A stretch of DNA of 64,000 nt from NCBI GenBank assembly GCA_030526355.1, contig JAUNDC010000005.1, forward strand, positions 62,001 to 126,000, read 5' to 3'. Source of the stretch: Bacillota bacterium. Lineage in GTDB: Bacteria; Bacillota; Clostridia; Peptostreptococcales; Anaerovoracaceae. Positions 1 to 6,466 of the stretch are shown one piece after another; position 1 is the first letter of the stretch, and each line of letters begins with the position of its first letter. The position numbers and the translations under genes were made by a program. The notes below the pieces were generated by a model. That model did not search any database. It was not told the DNA's origin and saw nothing but the letters and a program-made list of their open reading frames with translations.

Positions 1-501
1 CAGTGGTTTGATAGTGATTAGAGGACCTTCAGCCAGCAACGCCTCTGCCTTCTGCATTACGGCGTCAGCTACGAAGAGAGGGATTATTCTCGTTCCCGCC
101 AGTTTTTGTCCCTTTTTTACCACGATGTTATCATGGATAGCTGCAAACATTATCTCATCCTGTGAGACAAGCTTATACAACCTCTCACGGTCAATTTTGA
201 GAAGACCATCGATTTCTGCACTAAGCTCGATTTTGCCCTCTGACGGTTCTGACAGCTTGATGTTCTCGCCAGCCGCCTTTGATGCGATTCTGTAAGCAGC
301 TTCGTTTTCATGGACATCGGTATCATCCTTTTCTAGAACGAAAAGGTGCTTTTTGCCCATTGAAAGCAGCAGAGGAATGTCCTCTGCCGTTATAACATGC
401 CCCTTTTTAAATTTTGCGCCTTTGTACTGTCCCGGAATGATCTGTGTCAGATCGTGGGCCAGTACGGTACCTACTGCATCTTGTACGTTTACTTGCTTCA
501 T
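1..501 (-). CDS. molybdopterin-binding protein (MoeA/MoCF-like), 3' end beyond the window
   Basis: Reading on the minus strand from an ATG at 501, the frame stays open for 167 codons to the left edge, so the gene is incomplete. The N-terminus reads MKQVNVQDAVGTVLAHDLTQ, followed by a GxxFKKGHVI segment and MGKKHLFVLE, which I recognise from clostridial molybdopterin-binding proteins related to MoeA and CinA. Those proteins carry a MoCF-type molybdopterin-binding domain further on, which is cut off here. The start overlaps the stop of the molybdate ATPase gene (ATGA), so it is the last visible member of the mod operon. The likely role is handling molybdopterin or molybdate insertion for the hydroxylases encoded upstream. 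The exact family cannot be fixed without the missing part. Confidence 0.75.
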   Translation of the reverse strand, partial: MKQVNVQDAVGTVLAHDLTQIIPGQYKGAKFKKGHVITAEDIPLLLSMGKKHLFVLEKDDTDVHENEAAYRIASKAAGENIKLSEPSEGKIELSAEIDGLLKIDRERLYKLVSQDEIMFAAIHDNIVVKKGQKLAGTRIIPLFVADAVMQKAEALLAEGPLITIKPL

Positions 502-1163
502 TTTTGGATTATCCTTCCTTCTTTTAATTTGATGTTTTTATCTGCAAACAATTCAGTTTCTTTGTGATTGTGGGTTATCAGCACTGTCGGAATCTTCAGC
601 GTGTCTTTGAATGACATAAATTCATCATACACCATATCCTTGGTGTTTTCATCAAGTGCCGAAAACGGTTCATCCAGCAGCATCAGTGCCGGTCTTGTAA
701 CCATAGCCCGCGCCAGGGCAACACGCTGCTTTTCGCCCCCTGAAATGTGGGTTGGACGTTTATCGGAGAGATGTGATATGCCTAGAGTTTCCATAGTATA
801 ATCAGCGTATTCCAGCATTGCCTTGCGGCTGCTGCCCCTTCTGAAGCCGCGCTTGCTGCGCAGGCCATAGAGAACGTTGTTTCTTACCGTCATATTAGGA
901 AAAAGCGCATAGCTCTGGAAGAGATATCCTATGTGGCGCTTTTCCACATGAATGTTTATTCTCTGTTCGCTGTCAAAGAGAACTCTGTCATCGATAGCGA
1001 TATGTCCGCTGTCCGGGATCACCAGACCTGCCAGACAGTTGAGTATGGTAGTTTTGCCGGCGCCCGAGGGACCCTCGATAACCAGAAGCTCATTGCCGAT
1101 GGATACATCAACGTCCAACTCGAAATAATTGAGCTGCTTCTTAATTCTGAAATCAAGTCCCAT
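498..1163 (-). CDS. modC: molybdate ABC transporter ATP-binding protein ModC
   Basis: This 221-residue ABC ATPase powers molybdate (possibly tungstate) import with ModA and ModB. The Walker A motif GPSGAGKTT lies near residue 30, the signature SGGEKQR near 130 and the Walker B motif LMLLDEP near 155. It lacks the C-terminal molybdate-binding (TOBE/MOP) domain of the longer E. coli-type ModC, which is common in Firmicutes. I place the start at the ATG at 1163 because GGAGG lies about eight bases upstream and the protein then begins directly with MGLDFRIKKQ. An upstream in-frame extension to 1268 runs through modB and is not believable. The stop of modB is two bases before this start, so the genes are translationally coupled. 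Confidence 0.9.
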   Translation of the reverse strand: MGLDFRIKKQLNYFELDVDVSIGNELLVIEGPSGAGKTTILNCLAGLVIPDSGHIAIDDRVLFDSEQRINIHVEKRHIGYLFQSYALFPNMTVRNNVLYGLRSKRGFRRGSSRKAMLEYADYTMETLGISHLSDKRPTHISGGEKQRVALARAMVTRPALMLLDEPFSALDENTKDMVYDEFMSFKDTLKIPTVLITHNHKETELFADKNIKLKEGRIIQK

Positions 1164-1164
1164 A

Positions 1165-1860
1165 TCAGTTACCTCCGTAGTTCTTTTTCTTGAGCCACAT
1201 ATTAAGTCCGAATACCAGTGCAAAGCTGAACAGTACCATGATCGTAACAAGGATATTCGCCTGTTCATCCTTTCCGGTTACTACAGCGTAATAGATTGAA
1301 GTCGGAATGGTCTGAGTCTTGCCGGGAATATTTCCTGCAAGCATCAGAGTAGCACCGAATTCCCCCAGAGCCCGGGCGAAGGTAAGCACAATACCGCTTA
1401 CGATTCCGGGTCCCGAGAGAGGGAAGGTAACGGTTCTGAATACTTTAAAAGAGCCGCTGCCAAGCGTCCTGGCTGCAAGCTCGTAAGTCTTATCTACACT
1501 TTGAAATGCCCCTTTTGCATTCTGATACATCAATGGAAGGGCTACGATGGAAGCTGCAATTACGCATGCTATCCATGTGAATACGACCTGAATACCGAAA
1601 GTATCCAGCAGAAAGGCCCCGATAGGACCTCTCCTGCCGAAAACCTTCAAAAGCAAGTAACCTACAATAGAAGGAGGTAAAATCATTGGAAGGATCAAAA
1701 TAGTCTCCCATATATTTTTACCGGGTATATTTTTCTTTGTGAGTAGGTATGCAAAGAAAACACCGAAAATAAAAGCAATTATGGTTGCAATCGTTGCAAC
1801 TTTTAATGATAAAATAACTGGTTCAAACATAATTTTATGATTGAGAGGACGCCGCCTCAC
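1165..1860 (-). CDS. modB: molybdate ABC transporter permease ModB
   Basis: This is the inner-membrane permease of the ModABC importer. Several hydrophobic helices are visible, beginning with VILSLKVATIATIIAFIFGV. The loop that contacts the ATPase (ALGEFGATLMLAGNIPGKTQ) is typical of molybdate/sulfate permeases. The start is uncertain. A GTG at 1860 has a GGGAGG sequence five bases upstream and is chosen here. The ATG at 1830 gives the usual family N-terminus (MFEPVILSLK) but has no ribosome binding site. A TTG at 1884 is also in frame. It lies between modA and modC with short gaps and is certainly part of one operon. Confidence 0.88.
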   Translation of the reverse strand: MRRRPLNHKIMFEPVILSLKVATIATIIAFIFGVFFAYLLTKKNIPGKNIWETILILPMILPPSIVGYLLLKVFGRRGPIGAFLLDTFGIQVVFTWIACVIAASIVALPLMYQNAKGAFQSVDKTYELAARTLGSGSFKVFRTVTFPLSGPGIVSGIVLTFARALGEFGATLMLAGNIPGKTQTIPTSIYYAVVTGKDEQANILVTIMVLFSFALVFGLNMWLKKKNYGGN

Positions 1861-1889
1861 GGCACCCTCCCGTGTTGTTGTCAAATTTA

Positions 1890-2675
1890 CTATTTTACAC
1901 TGAAGCCGTACTTTTCGAATACTTCCTTAGCGAAGTCAGTCTGCAGGAAATCATAGAAATCTGCTGCTGACTCAGCCTGAGGAGCTTCCTTCATAATAGC
2001 TGCAGGGTATACGATAGGATCATGCAGTGAGGAATCAACGTCTTCAATGATAGCGCCCTTAGTGTCGTCAATGAGGAGAGCATCAGTCTTGTAAACGAAT
2101 CCGCAGTCTGCATCGCCTGTTTCAACATAGTTGAGTACAGCACGAACATCCTTGGCATAAACGATCTTGTCAGTCAGCTGATCTGTGATCTGCATATTGT
2201 CAAATACCTGGCTTGCATACTTGCCGGCAGGAACTGTTTCAGGTTCGCCTACAGCGATAGTTCCAACTGCATCGGTAGTAAGTGAATCCATTGTTACGGA
2301 ATCTTTCTTCTCAATTGTTGAGATGAGAGTCAGAGTGTTTGTCAGCATGTCCTGTCTTGTTTCGGAATCAATGTATCCTCCTTCTTCAAGCTGATCCATA
2401 TTAGCCTTTGACGCGGAAATAAAGATGTCACAAGGCGCTCCGCCTTCAATCTGCTGTACCAGATCTCCTGAGCCTGCATAGCTTGGAGTGATAGTGCAAT
2501 TGGCATCCTTCTCGTACTCAGCGATGATTTCATCAAGAGCATCTGTAAGACTTGCTGCTGCCAGTACTGTAACTTCCGTGGTTTCTGCTGTTTCTTCTTC
2601 GCTTCCGCAGCCTGTTAATGCCAGCATTGAAAGTGCCAGAACGAGGCTGAGGGCGATTGATATAATTTTTTTCAT
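1890..2675 (-). CDS. modA: molybdate-binding lipoprotein ModA
   Basis: This is the extracellular molybdate/tungstate-binding lipoprotein that feeds ModBC. The N-terminus has a lipoprotein signal (MKKIISIALSLVLALSML followed by ALTGC, lipid on the Cys), then a type-II periplasmic binding fold beginning VTVLAAASLTDALDEI. SYAGSGDLVQQIEGGAPCDIFISAS is the canonical oxyanion-binding segment, and KDVRAVLNYVETGDADCGFVY is the conserved C-lobe segment. Two adjacent ATGs (2678 and 2675) are possible. The second is preferred because the AGGAGG site is then five bases away instead of two. A near-perfect 20-bp palindrome lies about 45 bp upstream and may be its operator. Confidence 0.93.
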   Translation of the reverse strand: MKKIISIALSLVLALSMLALTGCGSEEETAETTEVTVLAAASLTDALDEIIAEYEKDANCTITPSYAGSGDLVQQIEGGAPCDIFISASKANMDQLEEGGYIDSETRQDMLTNTLTLISTIEKKDSVTMDSLTTDAVGTIAVGEPETVPAGKYASQVFDNMQITDQLTDKIVYAKDVRAVLNYVETGDADCGFVYKTDALLIDDTKGAIIEDVDSSLHDPIVYPAAIMKEAPQAESAADFYDFLQTDFAKEVFEKYGFSVK

Positions 2676-2718
2676 CATTTCCTCCTGAATATCTAGTAAT
2701 GGAGGCCGGCCAACGATG

Positions 2719-2738
2719 TTATCATATTAACATGATAA
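2719..2738. promoter_or_regulatory. 20-bp palindrome upstream of modA, candidate operator
   Basis: The two 10-base half-sites TTATCATATT and AACATGATAA pair at 9 of 10 positions. It lies in the gap between the Crp/Fnr-type regulator gene and modA, about 45 bp before the modA start. The spacing and symmetry fit a dimeric helix-turn-helix protein. The neighbouring Crp/Fnr-type protein is the obvious candidate ligand, but that link is inference. Confidence 0.45.
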
Positions 2739-2766
2739 AAAAAGCGGGGTTGTTGGTTTGCCAACA
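2737..2766 (-). terminator. possible weak terminator after the Crp/Fnr-type gene
   Basis: On the minus strand a TGTTGG-CAAA-CCAACA hairpin (2766-2751) is followed seven bases later by a run of seven T (2743-2737). The gap between stem and T-run is longer than in a standard intrinsic terminator, so read-through into modA, or a purely regulatory hairpin, is equally possible. Confidence 0.3.
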
Positions 2767-2792
2767 TTCCTGCAAAAAACTTTTATTTTATT

Positions 2793-3512
2793 CTATTTTT
2801 TTTGTAAAAATCCGTCGAAGCTATGCATTCCTTCCGTATTTAAAATCACCGGGTGTGCATCTTCGCTGAGCAAAGTGAACGTGTTCTTGTTAAAATCAAT
2901 TATACCTTCACGTTTCATAACATTGAGCTCGTTGGAAAGTGCACTCCTGTTGACACACAGGTACTGAGCCAGCTGCTCACGGTTCATGTCGAGAGAAAAG
3001 GTGTTTGAGGCATATCTTGACGCAAGGAATTTAAAATGTGCCATGATGCGGCCCCGTATGCTTCGTCTCGACAGTATCTCGATTCTGTAAAGCTTTTTGA
3101 TATCATCATTTGCCAGAAGCTCCATCAGCCCGGAGAGCAGCTCACGTTCAAAGGAACTGTTGAACACCTTCTGGATATCAAAGAAAATTGCAGTTGTATC
3201 TCCCTGTGCAGAGAGCTGCAGAGGTGACGTTCGCTTTCCGGACAGTGCTCCCTCAAAGGCAAAAATCTCCCCGCGCCTGTAAACATAAGCCAGATGGGAG
3301 CTTCCCTCCGCATGCAGACGCTCACCTTTGACGATACCCTTGTGCACTATGGCAGCCCTCGTTATTATTTCATCCTGATGATATATTGTTTCATCGCTGA
3401 CATAATTATGAGGAGCCATGCAGAGCTCATCCCAGACCTGCTGGTGAAAGTCCGCATCTATATATTTAAAAAGCCCAGACATTGCAACGCTTTGAAGATG
3501 TGATTTGTCCAT
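2793..3512 (-). CDS. Crp/Fnr-family transcriptional regulator
   Basis: This 239-residue protein has an N-terminal cupin-like sensor domain (about residues 15-130, with YHQDEIITRAAIVHKGIVKGE and YRRGEIFAFEGALSG) and a C-terminal winged helix-turn-helix (about 165-225; SRRSIRGRIMAHFKFLASRY, then MNREQLAQYLCVNRSALSNEL). I see no cysteine pattern typical of the Fnr [4Fe-4S] cluster, so the signal is not obviously oxygen. The gene starts inside the stop of the upstream small redox gene (TAATG) and lies between the first hydroxylase arm and modABC. A role in coupling molybdate supply to hydroxylase expression is likely from position but not shown. Confidence 0.88.
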   Translation of the reverse strand: MDKSHLQSVAMSGLFKYIDADFHQQVWDELCMAPHNYVSDETIYHQDEIITRAAIVHKGIVKGERLHAEGSSHLAYVYRRGEIFAFEGALSGKRTSPLQLSAQGDTTAIFFDIQKVFNSSFERELLSGLMELLANDDIKKLYRIEILSRRSIRGRIMAHFKFLASRYASNTFSLDMNREQLAQYLCVNRSALSNELNVMKREGIIDFNKNTFTLLSEDAHPVILNTEGMHSFDGFLQKK

Positions 3513-3742
3513 TATTTTTCCTCCAGCGATTTTTCCAGCTGCGCCATTCTGCCTTCAGCAAGATCCTCGGAGATATACACCTGCCCGCATTGCGGACATC
3601 TGGGAACTTTATGTGTAAAGTGCCTTTCGAGATAGGTTACGTGTATTTCGATATCCTCCAGACTGCATCGGCAGCGGCTGCACATCAGTATGCCGGCTGC
3701 ACCGGAATCATCGCGTTTTATATTTCTTTTCGGTACATTCAT
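3512..3742 (-). CDS. small four-cysteine redox protein, DVU_1557-like (copy B)
   Basis: This 76-residue protein contains CSRCRCSLEDIEIHVTYLER followed by PRCPQCGQVYISEDLAEGRM. That is two CxxC pairs in a rubredoxin/zinc-ribbon-like layout. Two paralogues in this window share the C-terminal signature RCPECGQxxxSExLVxGR. It resembles small proteins named after Desulfovibrio DVU_1557 that sit beside molybdenum hydroxylases. The start at 3742 has a GAGGTG site seven bases upstream; the frame continues upstream but only as an out-of-frame shadow of the next gene. It probably carries electrons or zinc next to the large flavoprotein. Function is inferred from context only. Confidence 0.8.
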   Translation of the reverse strand: MNVPKRNIKRDDSGAAGILMCSRCRCSLEDIEIHVTYLERHFTHKVPRCPQCGQVYISEDLAEGRMAQLEKSLEEK

Positions 3743-3777
3743 TTTACACCTCATGTGGGGTACTGGCAATGCAGTAA

Positions 3778-4026
3778 TCAATTTGACTGGAACATTTTGC
3801 GATCCTCCAGGAAGCTTTCGGTGGCATGTATCCTGCCGTCCACCAGAGCTTCGGAGATATAGATCTGTCCGCACTCGGGGCAGCGAAGAGCTTCCAGTGC
3901 GAAACGGCTTCCCAGGTATGCAAAACGCACACCTGCCGGCTCCAGTCTGCATCTGCATTTGCCGCATTCGAAAGTGTCGGGGCCATTGCCCGCAGCACTA
4001 CATTTCATCTGCTTTTCTGACGCCAT
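3778..4026 (-). CDS. small four-cysteine redox protein, DVU_1557-like (copy A)
   Basis: This 82-residue paralogue of the next gene downstream contains CGKCRCRLEPAGVRFAYLG and RCPECGQIYISEALVDGRI. The start at 4026 has GGAGG nine bases upstream and overlaps the end of the large oxidoreductase gene by 29 bases. The second arm (10464) has exactly the same 29-base overlap, which supports this start and suggests the pair was duplicated as a unit. ATG at 4008 is an alternative. The four cysteines suggest a rubredoxin-like iron or a zinc site. It is probably the immediate partner of the large flavoprotein. Confidence 0.8.
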   Translation of the reverse strand: MASEKQMKCSAAGNGPDTFECGKCRCRLEPAGVRFAYLGSRFALEALRCPECGQIYISEALVDGRIHATESFLEDRKMFQSN

Positions 4027-6376
4027 TCCAGACCGCCTCCAGTTCTATCTGTAATCTGTGGCTGTAGGCATTGACAACTTCGAAGAAGGTTTTGCTTTCT
4101 GCCACCTGCTTGTATTCCACCCAGTAGGTCATATTGCCGATCTGCTTGTAACCGGTCAGAGTTCCTGATTCGGTATTGAGTATGGTTCTGCCTGTGCGCT
4201 GGCAGAATTCAATTACTTCGGCAATTTCATGCTCAAATATATGCTTGCTGTTGAGCTTGTCTCTGATTTCGTCGCTCATGAACAGAGTAAGCCCCAGCAT
4301 CTTATCTTCTATTTCTATTTCCTCACCCCAGAAAAGCTCCAGCAGCATCTGCTTCAGTTCCATCCTGTTCTGCCATCGCTCGGATATTGTAGGAAGCGGG
4401 GCAGATACCAGAGGTTGCTCTTCACCTGCGCCGCCGTCGTGGTCATGCTCGTGTATCATATGCAGGTTGGAATCACCCATGCCGAAGACAAGCTCCAGTA
4501 TATGAACGGCGTCCTTGCCGTGGGTTTTGAACATATCGCGGCAGTTGATGCAGTAGGTGATATATGGGTATTCGCCTTCCGCAATGCGGCGTTGTGCTAC
4601 GAAGTCGCTGTAGCCCTTGTCGGCTATATCACCATGACCGCCGTAGCCGCAGCACTTGGCATACTGTTCGTTTTCCGGCAGAGGATGAAGCTTGACACCC
4701 ATTCCCTCAGCCAGCTCCGACACAGCTGAGCGCACCTTGTCCTCATGTCTTGCGGCACAAGGGTTAAAGATACTGTAATCCACAGAGTTGCAGCCGCCGC
4801 TGACATTCATTTCTACAAGCAGCTCATAGAGTGAAACCACCGGAATATCTGGCAGGTTTTCACGGAACTTCTTGTAGCAGGTCATACAAGCCATAATCAT
4901 GGTCGGCCTGCCCAGCTTATCCCACTTGTTGCGGATGTCATCGAGGACCGCATTGAAGCCTTCCACGTCGCCTTCCCACTCTGCCGCAATTCCGCAGCAT
5001 TGCAGGAACATCGCAGTGTCAGGATGCTGGAATCTCAGGGCATCGTAGACCTTGATGACAACCTCAGGTTCGGCGGCACCCAGCTGACAGCCGGGGAAAA
5101 AAGCATATTCGCATGAATCGAATTCCTCTCCGGTCTCCTCATTGAGAGGTATCCTCACCAGAGAAGCCTCGCCGTTTGCCTGCTCCATATCGCGTCTGTA
5201 AAAATCATGAAAAGCCCACGGCATCTTGCCCTGGCGGTACATTTTCTGTCGTCCCACCATAAACAGGGTGTCCATATCGATATCCTCAGGGCAGACCTCG
5301 CTGCAGAGGCCGCACTGGTTGCAAAGGGACATGAGCCGCCTTGCCGGTGTTGCCTTGAGCTCCGTCTTTCCTTCCAGCGTCGTTGCAATAACCTCATCCT
5401 TGATGCGGAGCGGCCATTTGTTGGCGTATTCGCAGAGATCGCAGTGCTGACGGCAGTAGGAGCATTTGCATTCAACGCACCTTGAAGCTTCAGCTGCGAA
5501 CTCCTCTTTTGTATATGTATCTCCGGCAGCTTCGACTGTCGGTTTATCCTCGTCAATGGTTACCATTCCTTCGCAAAGGGCACTCTGCTGGCTGCCGTTC
5601 GGGTAGTACTGATGCCCGGTCTTAAGGTAGTTGTCTACAGTCGTTCCTATATAAAGTCCTGCAGCAACAGAATCAATCAGCTCTGTACCAATGAGTCCGC
5701 CCACGGCGAACCAGCCGGCGCCGTTTATTTCGCAGCAGTATCGATCACCTTCGTCGCTGACAGCATCCAGCAGCCCGAAGTCTGCGCCGCCGTCGCCCGT
5801 GGCCACAACTACAGCATCAAAGTCCATTCCATTAAGCTGTGCCGGATCACTTATTTCCGTATTGAAATGTATTTTGTAATCCTGGAACTGCAGCTGCTCA
5901 TTAAAATCAGCTTCAACGATTTCAGGGTCTATCACTTCGCGCAGCCATCCGCCGATAACATCGCTCTTTTCAAAGACCTCCACATGATATTTCTTCGTGG
6001 AAAGTCTCAGAAGGGATCCACTTCCGGCAGCCCCTGCACCGATGATGGCAATACGTTCTTTTTTCGCAGGGATATTGTAGTCAGTAGGTGTTGTATCCTT
6101 CGTGAGTGCCAGTGCAGCCTTCTCCAGCTCCGGCAGATTGACAGCGCCGCCGTGCTCTTTACATGGGCATACATCCAGGCATCGTCCCGGGCATATCCGG
6201 CTTACGATGCGAGGGAATCCCACTGCATTTCTGTAGACGTTAAAAGCAGCCTTGGCTGAGCCTCTGCGTGCTTTTTCCATGAAATTGGGGATCTCCATAT
6301 TGAAAGGGCACGCTCCCGCACAGTAGGGGATTGTTCCTTCGATACAATTATCAAAATTATCCAGGTAATCGGACAT
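3998..6376 (-). CDS. multidomain flavin/Fe-S/CCG oxidoreductase, partner of aldehyde oxidoreductase (copy 1)
   Basis: This 792-residue cytoplasmic protein matches the family often called pyridine nucleotide-disulfide oxidoreductase/dicluster-binding protein. Residues 1-80 form a GltD-like N-terminal Fe-S region (cysteines 11, 19, 23, 62, 66, 70, 72). An FAD-binding Rossmann motif IAIIGAGAAGSGS lies near 109-121. Ferredoxin-type cysteines follow at 300-315 and 352, 355, 358, 362. Two CCG domains of the HdrB type follow: C430, C460-C461, C497/C500, and C540, C575-C576, C609/C612. The last 130 residues are unassigned. CCG domains elsewhere hold non-cubane [4Fe-4S] clusters that reduce disulfides. 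Lying directly after the hydroxylase gene, it is the likely electron acceptor. The start at 6376 has AGAGG upstream. Confidence 0.85.
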   Translation of the reverse strand: MSDYLDNFDNCIEGTIPYCAGACPFNMEIPNFMEKARRGSAKAAFNVYRNAVGFPRIVSRICPGRCLDVCPCKEHGGAVNLPELEKAALALTKDTTPTDYNIPAKKERIAIIGAGAAGSGSLLRLSTKKYHVEVFEKSDVIGGWLREVIDPEIVEADFNEQLQFQDYKIHFNTEISDPAQLNGMDFDAVVVATGDGGADFGLLDAVSDEGDRYCCEINGAGWFAVGGLIGTELIDSVAAGLYIGTTVDNYLKTGHQYYPNGSQQSALCEGMVTIDEDKPTVEAAGDTYTKEEFAAEASRCVECKCSYCRQHCDLCEYANKWPLRIKDEVIATTLEGKTELKATPARRLMSLCNQCGLCSEVCPEDIDMDTLFMVGRQKMYRQGKMPWAFHDFYRRDMEQANGEASLVRIPLNEETGEEFDSCEYAFFPGCQLGAAEPEVVIKVYDALRFQHPDTAMFLQCCGIAAEWEGDVEGFNAVLDDIRNKWDKLGRPTMIMACMTCYKKFRENLPDIPVVSLYELLVEMNVSGGCNSVDYSIFNPCAARHEDKVRSAVSELAEGMGVKLHPLPENEQYAKCCGYGGHGDIADKGYSDFVAQRRIAEGEYPYITYCINCRDMFKTHGKDAVHILELVFGMGDSNLHMIHEHDHDGGAGEEQPLVSAPLPTISERWQNRMELKQMLLELFWGEEIEIEDKMLGLTLFMSDEIRDKLNSKHIFEHEIAEVIEFCQRTGRTILNTESGTLTGYKQIGNMTYWVEYKQVAESKTFFEVVNAYSHRLQIELEAVWNGVRKADEM

Positions 6377-6403
6377 ATTAAAACCTCTCTAATTAGAAAT
6401 AAT

Positions 6404-6427
6404 CGACCCAAAGACACCTTCGGGCCG
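6404..6427 (-). other. intercistronic hairpin between hydroxylase 1 and its oxidoreductase
   Basis: CGGCCC and GGGTCG (minus strand) can pair with one G-U, just before the oxidoreductase start and without a clean T-run. It may set the relative expression or mRNA stability of the two cistrons. An equivalent, stronger hairpin sits in the same place in arm 2. Confidence 0.35.
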
Positions 6428-6466
6428 ATGTATTTATTTTACATTATTTTATGCTGCCGGGCAATA

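Noticed and set aside
3690..4067. 125-residue plus-strand ORF
   Set aside because: It is antisense to the small redox proteins and shows no coding features.
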